A DNA stretch of 64,000 bases. Origin: Isoetes taiwanensis (taxonomy: Eukaryota; Streptophyta; Lycopodiopsida; Isoetales; Isoetaceae). Positions 22,908 through 34,530 of the stretch are shown here, piece by piece. The translations under genes and the position numbers were made by a program. How positions within the stretch are numbered: position 1 is the first letter of the stretch; every line of letters begins with the position of its first letter. Location: the NCBI GenBank assembly GCA_021234155.1, contig JAJEKV010000269.1, positions 312,001 to 376,000 of the forward strand, in the 5' to 3' direction. The notes beneath the pieces were generated by a model. That model was given only the letters and a program-made list of their open reading frames with translations, was not told the origin of the DNA and ran no database searches.

Positions 22908-23756
22908 GGGTCAATTCCCACTGGCGGTTAGGTTAGGTTAAATGTGGCAAATAATGGAAACTTGCTTTCACACTAGCACTTAAGTTACTATCAGTTAAGT
23001 TAGGATTTGGTTAAATTTTAACTATGGTTAACTTAACAAGGTCACTTTCATACTGACAATAGTTAAGTTAATTTTAGTTAAAACTTTAACTGGTCCCCTT
23101 ATTTTAAACTAGAAGTTAAGTGACCTAGGAGAGGTACACTTAGCTCAGTTAAGCACTAACTTAACATAACTGTTAAGTGCGAAAGGGTAACAATATAGTC
23201 AAGTTATTTATGTTTATATGAAAATGCATATTTCTTGTTGCCTCTTTCAATATCTAGGAATATGCATTTTCATAATATTCAGTGTAGAGTTATATTCTGT
23301 TTTATAGTTCTTTCAATAATTGTTTTAGGGTTTTTCATGATGGAAGGACCGATCATTTCTAACAAATTGGTTGTAAAGTCTAGCACTTTGTGTTAACCTT
23401 AGGTGCATATACTTTCTAATTAGTGTGCATCATTGGTAGTTGGCAAAAAAAAAAAAAAAATTCAAACAAAACTCTCTTTAATTTAACATAAATTCTTAAC
23501 TGGCAATGTGAAATAAGTATAGTTAACGCTAACCTAACTTACCACTTTAACTACTAGTGTAAATCATCAACACAAAATTTGATTTAATTTTTTATTTTTA
23601 ACTTAACGGGCATGATGGGAATGCAAATTTCCATGCTTCCTTAAGTTAGTTTTAATTTAACCACCTCAATGGAAAACTAGAATTTTTTTCTAGTTAGGTT
23701 AAGAAATAACCAAGTAGTTAAGCTAACTTAACTTAATGGCGAGTGGGAAATGGCCC
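22908..23756. mobile_element. 849-bp PIF/Harbinger-like foldback element
   Basis: Ends are GGGTCAATTCCCACTGGCGG and, in reverse complement, GGGCCATTTCCCACTCGCCA: inverted terminal repeats continuing into GTTAGGTTAGGTTA / TTAAGTTAAGTTA. Flanks are GTA (22905-22907) and ATA (23757-23759). The related site at 26490-26492 has a single ATA and no insertion, which confirms the ends. The interior is non-coding and packed with inverted TTAACTTAAC words. A 3-bp duplication with GGG ends fits Harbinger/Tourist-type elements. Confidence 0.82.
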
Positions 23757-23974
23757 ATATTCCCATTTCAGACAGCAAACAATCAACCTGACATAGAGGC
23801 ATACATGTTCTTGTAGATCATGATTTGTTGAGCTAAGTAGTCCATGGTGTTGTAGCATTAAGCTTGTAGTTAGATATTCATTTTTGTGGTAATCCTTAAG
23901 AGTAGCAGTGTTAAGCTAAACTGCCTTTCACTGATTGTTTTGTTATATGCGGCTTTAAGCATAATATCTGATTA

Positions 23975-24172
23975 ATTAAAGAATTCATACATGGAGTATT
24001 CCATCAGTAGCATGCATCTTATACAAATACTCCATGTATGAATTCTCTGATGGACATTGAGCATACTAAAAGATGGACATAATCTGATAAAGATTATGCT
24101 ACTGAATATAAACTAATAAATCTGATACATTAAAGAATTCATACATGGAGTATTCCATCAGTAGCATGCATG
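23975..24172. repeat. Direct and inverted repeats around AGAATTCATACATGGAGTAT
   Basis: A 43-bp word at 23975-24018 is repeated directly at about 24130-24172. Its first half occurs inverted at 24026-24045, so 23980-24045 can fold into a hairpin with a stem of about 20 bp. Confidence 0.8.
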
Positions 24173-24314
24173 ATAGTTTAAGATAGTTTATGCTAATAAT
24201 AATCTGATGGACATAATCTGATAAATTATGTATTAAACAAAAAAGGAAACAATGCAGGGATCCAGTACCATTTTCAAAACCGAATTGTTAATCATGTGCA
24301 TCATGATGAATCTT

Positions 24315-27276
24315 TTATAGAAGACCGGGGAGATTCTCAAGTATTCGTTCTTTTTCTTCTTCTTCGAGAGTATAAACCGTATCACAACCTTTGACATTTG
24401 TGTTTGGCTTCAGACATATGGATTTTAATTCCTGCAACTTGCTCCACAAACACAATGGCTTTATTGTCTGGACAATATTTGTAGCCTTTTTTTGAGTTGT
24501 GCAACTTCTCATAGTAATTACCTTCGATGACCTCATCCCCAATGGAAAATTTCTGCCCATGCTGATCTACAAACTCATGTTCAACAACATATCTTGGCTT
24601 TGTACATAGAACAAGATAGAATTCAGCATTTTGTTTGTTGGTGCAACAACTGCAAAAACATCACCAAGTATGAGCTGGCTGCTAAGATCATCTGACGTGC
24701 CAAAATAAATTGCATCGTCGTCTTCCTCTCCCCTATCCCCGTTAAACTTGGCAGTAGGCTCAATGACAACTAATTTCCATTCTCCTGTGTGTGTTTTATT
24801 GGGACAAAAATCCCAATTCATCAGAATGCATTCTGTACAGAAACAAGAAAGCTTCCTTACCTGTAAATGTGTTGGATTAGTTGAAAATCCAAGAATGCAA
24901 TGCAAGCTTCTTGTATCTTTAACTGTTTTTGCAGCCCATTCATTTTTTCTATCCACCTCGCTCTTTCCAATTTCCCAGAAATGCCTCATGACCACACTTT
25001 GTTTAAGATAAGATGTTGGAGCCTCTTTGTTTCCATGTATCTCCCAGAGCTTTCGACAATATCTTGAGCATTCCTTAATGTAACACCTCTCAACTGTGCT
25101 GCCCTTAATGCCCTCTTGATTACTGCACCTGCACCATCGTGTTCTCCTTTACCGTGACCTGAACCCCAAAAGTTCCACATCATGTCCATGTCTGTCAAGC
25201 CCTTCGATCTCGAAATGAAGTAGAATCCTCTCGCGGATTTGAATTGGGAAGCTGCTCCATCTGAGAAAACCACATGCATTTTTGCTTTTATGTTGTTTTC
25301 AATCAACCAATTGTGATGTAACATAAGGCAGTGCTGTACGAACAACGAATCATGTTGCCTATCATCTGAGATGTAAAAATGCTCTTCTTTGATAATTTCT
25401 TGCGTTTTAGAATCCCTTCTATATGTCAAATGAACAAGAATAGTAACCTGTTCATTGTGCCAGTGCATTGATTGAACTTCATTCTGCTCTTTCAGAGTGT
25501 AATTTTCAGCAAAGTCAAGAATAGATACTATGGTAATCTTCTGGAAACCTTTGTAACAGCTTTCTAAATTGTGATTCCTGCCACTTGTAACGGAAATTAT
25601 GACCGACATATTCCTTTGCCTTCTTCCTAAATGTCTCCATCAAAACTTTTGGTTCAGTTTCTAGATACTGGTGTTGTAATCTAGTCTTCTTTTTGCCCTT
25701 CTTATCAAAGCCAACATCCTCATAGTCCAAATACTCCCACTGAACTTTGGTGTTGCTATCATCAACTTCCTCCTTTGGGCAAATAGGAAAATTTTTAATA
25801 CCACAAGTTTTGCACTCACCTACGAGACAATCATTTTTGTGCCAATCATCTTCCTCGTCTTTTCGGACACACCATCTTCTTCCACATCTCACTTTGGAGT
25901 TCATCTTCCACTTTGATGCGCTACAACCTACTCGTCCAGGTTCGCTATTGCATATCGGACATGTACAATTGCAATCTGAAGGGTGCACCAATGAAGAACT
26001 TCTCATTTTGTTGATCCCTTCCCGCAACATGGTTATCCTCTGATGGTGCATGCAACAACAGGTATTGAAATCCTTCAACTTCACCACAAAGTAGGGTTTC
26101 AATTTCTCAAAACTCCTCTGCTTTATTTCAACATGGGGAAACTCAGCCTTGAAGCCCAAGAAAAATTCAATCTGCAATTACAACAACAATGGTAAACTCG
26201 TGAGAACACAAGCATAAACACAAAATTAGGGTCTCGCTAACAGAAAAAGTCATTCTAGTGCTAAGCACCACTACATCCATGAGTAGTCCTACCTTACATA
26301 GCATAGCACTAGTTAGCAAACGTATGCTACCTCCCTTGGATAGTACTAGAACAAACATACTAGTACAAATTATTGCATCTGTTAAACTGTGATCCACTAA
26401 CTCAAACAACATAGTACTAGTTAGCAGACACAGTCCTTTAATTTTTGTTCACTATTACTAATATCAAAACCTGTCACTAGTTAGTATACATATTCCCATT
26501 TCAGACAGGAAGTACTAATTCCATTTTTCATAGTATTCATGCAAGTATTAAAAGATAAGAAGCTATTTAGTACTATTGACTACAAACGAGGCAAACAAGA
26601 CCTAACCACATAAGCAATTTAGCACTAATATGCTACTTAATCAACTAGCAATATAGCAAATTTAACAATGCTTTATAATTGAATATAAAAAATATGGCAG
26701 GACAAAACTTACCTGGCTCACTTCGAGATAATGTGTCGGATGTTTAGGATCCTTCCCTCTTCCTGATCTAACATCTTTAGCATTTGGAGATACTCTGGTG
26801 TGGTTTGCCCAATAAGATTTAACACAATCAATAACTTCTTCACTGAGACAATCAGTCCTTTTTTTCCTTCCTTCAAGTGCCAACTTACGTTCTCCTTTTT
26901 GCACTGAAATCATATGCCTTCTAGCTAAAGATATGTTCCTTGGATGGATACCTAATGCTTTAGCGTAACGCCTTCTCTTGCCATGAGGTGCATGCGCAAT
27001 TGACATAGAAAGTGCTGCCCTTTTAGCTGCAAGCTTATCATTGCTACATGCTGATTTCACTTGTTGCAGACCATCCTTTAGATTGCATACAATATCAGCG
27101 TCAATTTGCCTCTCTTTATCAAGCTCTGAAATTCTGACTGACCTATTATTCTTAACAAGCTCCCATACTTTTTGCACGTCATCATTGTTAAGATCTTTGG
27201 TAGTATTCAAATAGTATCTTACAATTTTAAGAGCCTTGTACTTCAATCTCCATAGTGGAAGCCCTGAATTTGACGC
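24315..27276 (-). pseudogene. Transposase-derived gene, main part (exons 2 onward and end of exon 1)
   Basis: The gene reads leftwards from 37690, is interrupted by element 2, and resumes at 27276. The N-terminal part (KRRRYAKALGIHPRNISLAR, then VSPNAKDVRSG and HPTHYLEV) ends at a GT donor; intron 26712-26172; exon 2 starts at 26171. Then come FPHVEIKQRSFEKLKP, the Cys-rich CCCMHHQRI, CNCTCPICN, CGRRWCVRK, CLVGECKTCG, the block ILDFAENYTLKEQNEVQS, HWHNEQVT, HVVFSDGAASQFKSARG, FWGSGHGKGEHDGAGAVIKR and an acidic end EEEEKERILENLPGLL. The Asp-containing blocks look like an RNase-H-fold DDE/D transposase; I associate this family with many uncharacterised animal genes. Frameshifts near 25540, 25060 and 24390 plus the Ty3 insertion make it a pseudogene or transposon relic. 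Confidence 0.7.
26365..26510. repeat. Duplicated segment carrying the empty site
   Basis: Partner of 22781-22904 plus 23757 onward. At 26484-26500 it reads AGTATACATATTCCCAT with no insertion, which is the pre-insertion state of the foldback element's target. It lies in the first coding intron (26172-26712) of the transposase-derived gene. Confidence 0.85.
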
Positions 27277-27281
27277 ATTAT
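27277..27281. repeat. Target-site duplication ATTAT, left of element 2
   Basis: ATTAT occurs here and at 37502-37506, immediately outside the two LTRs. Confidence 0.93.
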
Positions 27282-29163
27282 TGTTGCCCCTTGAAGTGGC
27301 AACATGAAGAAGAAATGAAGATATGAAGAAAATTCTAAGTATTGGAGGAGCTATTAAGGAAAGGTACCAGGCTGAAAGAGAATCTAGGCCAGGTGAGTAC
27401 CCCTGCCAAATCCTTTAGCCAAAATTAGCCATCCTTGATTTTTCCCAAAATTTTTGAGCCTACCTCCCATTTCTCCTTGAATTTCCCCTATCGCTAGCCA
27501 AATACGCTTCTAAAGATGCCTAAAAATCCCAAAATGCCAAAAAATCTATACCTTTGCCAAGTGGCATCCTAGTCATCATCCAAAAGTGCCAAAGATGTCA
27601 AAAAGTCAAGTGAAAGTCAAAATAGAAACTCAAAAGGCACACTTTCCAAAAAATACCCTTGCCACGTCATCAAGAGTCAAAATGCCACCTAGGATGGCCA
27701 CCTTGCTCACAAAAATGCTTTGTCATCCAACTTTGGTTATATCTTTGCCACTCGGGTCAAGATCATGCCACCTCATCAAAAATATCAAGGGGCATTTAAA
27801 ATTTCGAAAATCCACTTAGGCAAAAGCCATGTTTGACCTTGCCACATCATCCTTCATTATGCCAAGTCATCATTTCATCATGTCCAGTCACCATTGATTC
27901 ACCTTTTTTAGCCAAAAAATCAAAGTGCCATTTTCCAAAATTTGACCACATCACCATGTTGCCCCAATGAAAATATGCCACCTGGCACAAAAAATTTCCA
28001 AAAAAGACCTTATATAGACCCTTGAATTCCAATTCTTGGGAATCGTGCCCTTCGAGAAAATGTAAAAACATTGTCCTATTCTACCCCGACCTAGATTCCT
28101 TTCCAGCCAATCACCCCCCTCCACGTGGCTCACCCGTGGGGGGGGGTGGAGGTACCGAATCCCACGGGCAAGACACGTCAATTTAAGAGTTTGCGTGGAT
28201 CGAGCTATATATACCGGTGACTTTTTGATTTAGGCACGTGGGATATATCCCTTCAAGAAAATCGGCCAAGATCCATTAGGGTTCTATGATTCTCGGTTTC
28301 CGCGCACTTTGAGTGATGCAGAGCAGTTCGCCTGATCATAATCGACTTCTGGAACCAATCGAATCATGAAGAGGATGCCAAATTAATGGAGATCATGCCA
28401 AGAACAGAATATTGCCTATTTTTGGGAAAGAAGAGTTCGTGGCCATATGGAATAAATTGGAGCTCTAACTACCCCGACACTGTGTCTATAAAGATGATCC
28501 GAGCCGTATTCCACACGAGGAGAGGAGATTTTTGATTAGAAACCCGCCCTTGTTCTTGAAAGCCAAGATTTTTGAAGTTACGATACAAATTCTATTTGAG
28601 TGATCAAATGGATTACCCGACAAATTGTATTATGTTCCTAAGATAATCGAGAAAAGTTTTCTTGAGCAATCCATGGTGTTTCCCCTTTCTTCAATCGATT
28701 TGAAGTTTTTTTTTTTTCAAAAGATTAGGGTTTTCCCATTTTTATGTGCTGATCCACTTCGGCGAACTTCGCCACCAATTTCCCATCAATCTTGATCAAC
28801 AAATGAGTTGAAATCAATTCAAGTTATCGATATTATCTAGATTTAGCTAAACAAATAGCTATTCGCGAGAATTTGCTCAAATATTTCATTTGCATTCAAA
28901 GGAAGTTTGATTTGCATCCCAAAGTTTTTCTTCAATCATTTTCACCACTTTGTTCTGAAAACATCCCGGGTCCATACACCTGCATTCACATATCACCTTA
29001 TTTCCTCACATTTGCACCTCTTTTCTCATCTTTTCACATCCCCTCACCACACCTTTGGCTCTCTGCCCCCTAAACACAGAATTTGGCAAGTATCTTTTAG
29101 GAAATCCCACAATTTAGAGATTTGTGCATCACAGTTTTTGCAAGGATTCTGTGAAAGGCAACA
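27282..29163 (+). repeat. 5' LTR of element 2
   Basis: Contains a TATA box (GCTATATATACC, about 28203-28214) followed some 30 bases later by TTTAGGC and GTGGGATATATCC. That box is shared with element 1, suggesting a conserved transcription-start or early R-region element. The LTR is rich in TGCCA and TGCCAC words (27540-27900). It matches 35623-37501 closely, with differences clustered at 28140-28330, 28600-28780 and 28960. Confidence 0.94.
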
Positions 29164-29168
29164 TCTTT

Positions 29169-29187
29169 TGGAGGTCCTACCGGGATT
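29169..29187 (+). other. Primer-binding site of element 2, tRNA-Gln type
   Basis: TGGAGGTCCTACCGGGATT starts five bases after the LTR. It fits the complement of a tRNA-Gln 3' end (recalled form ...CCGGTAGGACCTCCA). It matches the element 1 primer site in its first 15 bases. Confidence 0.75.
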
Positions 29188-29285
29188 CTCTAAAAACTCT
29201 TGCAAAAACTTGAGAGCCCCTCATGGTGAGGCACCCAAGGAAGACTGAATACGGATATGGATGGTGATGGAGAGCCTAGCCATCT

Positions 29286-30300
29286 TTGAAGATATGCCTC
29301 CGGCCCTGGGTTGGCAAAGAAGCCAGCGCCGGCCAAGCCAAAGCAGCACCTCTAGGCAACTATGCTGACCCTATCTTCAGGTTGGAGACGCCTCCTTCAC
29401 AGCCTCTTTATGACAGAAAGAAACCCCTGGAGGTATTTCTAAACTCATTTGATGATTATTTTAGGAATCATGCTCCTAGAGGTATGACTAAGTTGGAATT
29501 GTTCAAGCTTTCCTTGTCTGATGATCTTGCTACTAAATGGTTTAACACTCAAAGAAAGATTTATGGTGTTCACACCTTTGAAGAGATGAGGAGCAGATTC
29601 ATTGATGTGTTTGGTTTGACTGCGGACTCTGAAACTTTGCTTCAAAGAATCGCATTCTCTTTCTATTAGAAGTGCTGAAAGCATAGAAGCTTATGTTGAT
29701 AGATTTGGAGAGCATGTGATAAAGTGTGAGTCAAAGGGTGTAGATAATCCTCCTTTGCATTTGATCACTGCTTTCTTGCATGGTTTGAAGTTCAGACCTC
29801 CTGTTTACAAGAAGTTAATGAAAATACATCAACAACAACGTTTTGAGACATTACCAAGGGTATTTTCCAAAGCAATTGAGATCAGCAGGCTAAGGGCTGC
29901 CTTTTCTACTTTTGAGCACGTTGATCTTGATTATTTCAATGATTTAGAGACTAACTATGAACCTGTGGTATGCAATTGAAGAAGAAAAATTCTTTTGAAG
30001 AAGATATGAGAGAAGAGATTTCTAAGTTGCAAGCTACTAACCTCAAAATTGCAACCCGAACATGCCAGACTTCGCAGAGACACTTATGGAGGTTACCAAG
30101 CAACTCTCTGAGCTCAAGAAGGCTCCAGCACCCAGAGATGAGGCATCCGATTTCAAGTCTTCAGATTCTACACAAAGTAGAAAACATTGTACCTACTGTA
30201 AGAAGCCAGGCCATTCAGAAAGTAGTTGCTGGTCCAAGCCTTGCCCTAGATGTGACGTGAGAAAAGGGCCACACTGGTAAGGAGTGCCCTGTGTGTTCAT
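29286..30300 (+). pseudogene. Gag of element 2 with zinc knuckles
   Basis: The capsid-like part reads PLYDRKKPLEVFLNSFDDYF, then RGMTKLELFKLSLSDDLA, TKWFNTQRKIY and MRSRFIDVFG, and after a frame change SAESIEAYVDRFGEHVIKCE and LITAFLHGLKFRPPVYKKL. Near 30185 a CCHC knuckle reads CTYCKKPGHSESSC, followed by CPRCD and, one frame off, HTGKECPVC. The start is uncertain: the frame opens at about 29286, but a usable ATG lies further upstream at 29224. At least three frame changes disrupt the protein. Confidence 0.83.
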
Positions 30301-30779
30301 ATTGTAAGGAAACAGCCATTATGAAGACAAAAAGGATCAAAGAGTATATGTTGAAAGATAAAGGTAAGATGTAGATGCATCCTCTTCTCATGTTTGTTTC
30401 TCGATTCTGATGAGAAGGAGGTGATGAACTTCGAAGAAGAGAAGAAGAGGTCTTGGTCTTTGGTACTCCCTATAGCCTAAGATCCGGACCTCGGCAAGCC
30501 AACATGCCTAGAAATAGCATAGCTCCTCGCCCTCTGTGGTTCTACAGAGCGGTTTCACCTCAAAATGACAGGCCCGTTGTGTTGTGTTAGGTGAAGTTGA
30601 CCCAGTGTTGAAGTCTACTAGAGTCACCCCTAGATGTTTTGACCTTGTTAAGAATAGCACCTTCCTATAGAGAGCGTGTCAAAACACTTATAGAGGAGAA
30701 TTGAGAACCTATTGTCCACAACATTTCTAGAGTTGGGAAAGACCCTGGTATATTCTCATGTGAAGCTCAAGTCGAAGGT

Positions 30780-31240
30780 AAAACACTCTCTAAAGTCATC
30801 TTGGATGGAGGCTCAGGTATAAATATCATGCCTTTACATATTGTGGACTCTTTAGAGTTAAAAATCACTTCTGCAGCCCCAATTATTCTAAAATCTTTTG
30901 CTAATGAGAGTGTACAACCAAAAAAAGGAGTCGTTAATGATGTCTTGACGGATGTAGGGGGCATCAAGATGACCCTGGACTTTGTTGTAGTACAATTTCC
31001 TTCTCAGATTGGCAGCTATGACCTTCTTTTGGGCAGGAAATGGCTCAGGGTGGTTTCTGCAAAGCCAGATTGGGGAGGAGGTAAATGCACAATAACAGAT
31101 GGTAAGCAAGAAGTCACACTCTACAACCAGGAAGGTAAACTCCAAGAAGAATTTGCCTTTTCAATTGATGATGCACTAATTTATAAAGATGTAGGTGTGT
31201 ACAACATCTATGTAGATCCACTTTTGGAAGAAGAAGAGCA
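30780..31240 (+). pseudogene. Aspartic protease of element 2
   Basis: The retropepsin motif reads VILDGGSGINIMPLHIVDSL, again with D-G-G, and the second half ends IGSYDLLLGRKWLRV. It is continuous with the start of the extra RNase H in one 193-codon frame (30801-31382), so protease and RNase H are encoded as one chain here. Confidence 0.83.
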
Positions 31241-31660
31241 AAAACTTGATGAGCATACTCATACATTGTTCTTTGATGGCGGTTGTAGCGAGGAAGTTGA
31301 GCCTAGCAGGCTGCTGCCATCATTAAAAGCCCCAGAGGCTTTGGATAAAGGGCTAAAACATCAAGAATTCACAAAAATATAACCTCTAATGAGGCAGAGT
31401 ATCAAGCTTTGATTGCGGGGTCTCCAAGAAGCTTACATGATGGGAATCAAGAAGCTGAATATAAAGGGGGACTCTCAGCTCGTGTGCAATCAAGTCCAAG
31501 AGGTATACCAAACCAAGCATTCAAGGTTAGTACAACTTAAAGAAGAGGTTTTGGGACTGTTAGACAAATTTGAGGCCTGGACTATAGAGCATATCCCTAG
31601 GCATTTGAATAGTGAAGTAGACAGGCTAGCTAAAGGTACCATATTGGATTTTTTAGCTGA
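31241..31660 (+). pseudogene. Extra stand-alone RNase H domain between protease and RT (element 2)
   Basis: It begins HTLFFDGGCSEE (first Asp), then AAAIIKSPRGFG one frame off, NITSNEAEYQALIAG (Glu) and, back in the long frame from 31413, LNIKGDSQLVCNQVQEVYQ (second Asp) and WTIEHIPRHLNSEVDRLAKG (His and last Asp). All catalytic motifs of an RVT_3-type RNase H are present. Downstream the frame runs without a stop through spacer (LTIGIEEAREQ) into RT. The RT's own RNase H lies later, near 32870-33250. Two frameshifts break the first half. Confidence 0.87.
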
Positions 31661-32912
31661 AGGAGCCTTTCAGGAAGAAGAACTGAACCTCTCACAGACT
31701 TGCCCAATTCTAACTATAGGGATAGAGGAAGCAAGAGAGCAAGTCATTTGTATCCAAAAGAATGGCCAAAACCAGAACCCACAAAAGTTGGTCCAAAAGC
31801 TCCCCGAGCCTTGCTTCAACTCATTTCCTATCTTTGTGGTCAAGAATTCTCGGATGTCTTTGCTTGGGATTACTCTCGAACTAAAAGGAATTCCTCCCTC
31901 TAAAGCAAAATTTGAAATAAAAGTAAAAGAGGGCTCGATCCCTGTTCGGCCAGAAATTAAGGAGGATAAATTACGCGCCTTGTCGCCACTTATCTATGAA
32001 GAATTAAAAACTATGGAGAGTTCTAAGCTGATATGTGAGACATTGGAACCTGAGTGGTTGTCTTGCATTGTGCCAGTCAAGAAGAGGAGTGGCCAACTTA
32101 GAATTTGTATTGATTATAGAGATATCAATAAGGTTACAATCAAAGACTGCTACCCCCTACCGTTTCTAGAAGAAGTTTTGCATACCATGAGTGGAAAAGA
32201 AGTCTATTCTCTTATGGATGGCTTCTCTGGTTTCAACCAAATAGAAGTTGATCCTTTATCACAGCCAAAAACCGCCTTCATTACACCTTGGGGAACTTAT
32301 ATGATGCTAAGAATGCCATTTGGCTTGAAAAATGCCCCTGCAACCTTTCAGAGGGCAATGAACAATATTTTTGAGTCATTATCTCCCCAAGATTTCAGGG
32401 CCTTTCTGGATGATTTGACTCTGGCCACCTCTTTGGAAGATCATCTCAAAACAATCTCTAATATGTTTTCTTTGTGCAGATCCAGTGGTGTGAACTTAAA
32501 TCCAAAGAAGTGTTTGTTTTTGACTGACAAAGGTGTGCTGTTAGGCCATCAGATATCAGAAGAAGGAGTTCAGATTGCTGCAGACAAGCTGACAATAGTT
32601 CTCGACCTCCCGGTACCTAAAACGCTGAAGCAGATCAAAGGTTTTGTTGGTACACTTCAAGGCTTGAGGATCTACATCCCCAACTTCTCTCACATTTTGA
32701 GACCTATCACCAAGCTCACCAAAGTAGGGTATGTATCCAAAAATACAAGTCAAAAGGTTCCAGTTGAGTGGAATGAAGATTGCCAAAGGGCATTTGAATT
32801 GATCAAAGAAGAGCTCAACAAGAAGGTAACCCTTCTTGCCCCTAAACCAAGTGAAGATTTCCAAGTTTATATAACGGTTACATCATTTGTTTGTAGGATT
32901 AGCCTTGTTTGA
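31661..32912 (+). CDS. Reverse transcriptase of element 2 (open frame)
   Basis: This is part of a 499-codon open frame (31413-32912). RT motifs in order: SCIVPVKKRSGQLRICIDYR, DINKVTIKDCYPLPFLEEVL, YSLMDGFSGFNQI (first catalytic Asp), TAFITPWGTYMMLRMPFGLK, NAPATFQRAMN, AFLDDLTLATS (catalytic DD, FLDD type), GVNLNPKKCLFL and GVLLGHQIS, then the connection domain FVGTLQGLRIYIPNFSH. It copies element RNA into DNA. The frame ends at 32912, just as the linked RNase H starts (KPSEDFQVYITVTSF), through a frameshift. Confidence 0.92.
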
Positions 32913-34530
32913 ACAAAAGGGTACTAAACTATGCAGAAAGCAAAGCGGTGGTCGAACCATGAGAGGTGAATTACCAGCCCTAGAGAAGTCTGGCTGCTGC
33001 CCTAATATTTTTGACCACTAAATTCCCCATCTTCTGATGCAAGCTCCAAAGATTCAAGTCTATATGAAGGTCAATCCTCTTCCAATGTTGTATGGTAAAC
33101 AAGCCCTCAAGACCAAGTTCTATAAGTGGGCTGCCATGCTTCAAGACTTTGCCATTGAAGTCCACCTTGTCAAAACAGTAAAAGGATCCAGTAGCTTCAT
33201 ACCCTATGCCTTCTACAAATATGATTTGACCTCTGAAGAGGATCAAACAGAGGAAGAGGTATGTCATTTAGTTGGAGAAGCCAGGTCTTGGATGCAACCC
33301 ATTGTCAATTATCTAAAACATCAAGAGGTCCCTGCCACATTTTCACCATCCGAGAAAGTTAAGTTTAGGAAAAGATGTCTAACATATGTGCTGGTTGAGG
33401 ACATTTTATGTAGGAAGATGCCTTCACAGATTTTGTTGAGGTGCTTGGCTGAAGAAGAACAGGTACAAGCTCTAAGACATGCTCATGACCTCTGCTGTGG
33501 TGGACACTATTCTATGGATGCCACACCAAGAAAAATTCTAAGTTCTGGATACTATTGGCCTACACTTCATCATGATGTCAAAGGGTATGCGGCAGAGTTG
33601 TTCGATTGGTCAAAAGCATGCCAAAGAACTTTGAAGGTACCTCCCCTTTCACCTATTGTGGCCCTGGCCCATTTCTTGTTGGGGATTAGATTATGTTGGT
33701 CCTATACACCCATCTTCCTCTCGCTGACATGAATACATCCTAGTTGCTCTACAGACTTCTTCACTAAATGGGCTGAAGCAACTCCATTGACAAGTGCCAA
33801 TGCAGATACCAAAAGCAAGTTTCCTCTTGTCTAATATATGTGCTAGGTTTGGAGTACCATTGAAGATTGTTTACGTGAGGAACGCCTTTTATGAATGAAG
33901 TAATAGACAAGCTTACCCAATTGCTTGAGATAAGACATACAAAAGTTCGCTTACTACCCTCGTGGAAAACAAGGCGAGAATCCACCAATAAAACTCGATA
34001 TCCATTATGAAGAAGACGGTAGATAGGTTTCCAAGAAGTCGGCATACAAAGTTGATCTATGCCCTTTGGTCCTGAGAACCACCTATAAAGTGGCTATAAA
34101 AACACTCCCCGCCTCTATTGTGTATGGTACTAGTGTCATTCTACCCTTTGAGTTGCGGTACTTTCGCCAAGGGCGATGCAAATACAAGTCAAAAGTGAAG
34201 AGGATGCTATCCGGTGCGTGCTGCCAGATGCTAGCCCTTGAGGAACTTCGGAGATAAGACTCTCTGGTGATAACGGAACACAAGATGAAAATCAAGAAGA
34301 AATTTGACAAACAAGCAAGAGAAGTCAACTATCAGGTTGGTGATTTGGTGCTTAAGTTAGCTAGAAACAAAGATCCCACTCTAGGTAAAGTTTTACGCAA
34401 ATTGGGAAGGTCCATTTGTCATTTCTTCACATCTTTGGAGTAAACTCATATTACTTACTAGGAGTTAGAGTCCGGGAGAATTTTGCCAAATCCTCTCAAT
34501 GCACAACACTTGAAAGCTTATTGGATCTAA
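32913..34530 (+). pseudogene. RT-linked RNase H remainder and integrase of element 2
   Basis: RNase H tail: PALEKSGCCPNIFDH near 32980 and KWAAMLQDFAIEVHL near 33140. Integrase zinc domain: ALRHAHDLCCGGHYSMDATP, GYYWPTLHHD near 33560, with the usual CxxC replaced by DWSKACQRT. The catalytic core near 33690-33900 is fragmented (DYVGPIHPSSS, ARFGVPLKIV across frames). The tail includes KIKKKFDKQAREVNYQVGDL near 34290, the usual end-region motif of Ty3 integrases. Multiple frameshifts and stops. Confidence 0.82.

Noticed and set aside
24315-26177. Kyakuja/Dileera/Zisupton transposase
   Set aside because: The Cys-rich region and Asp motifs are superficially similar, but the FSDGAASQFK and GHGKGEHDG blocks do not fit what I know of KDZ proteins, so the family is left unnamed.
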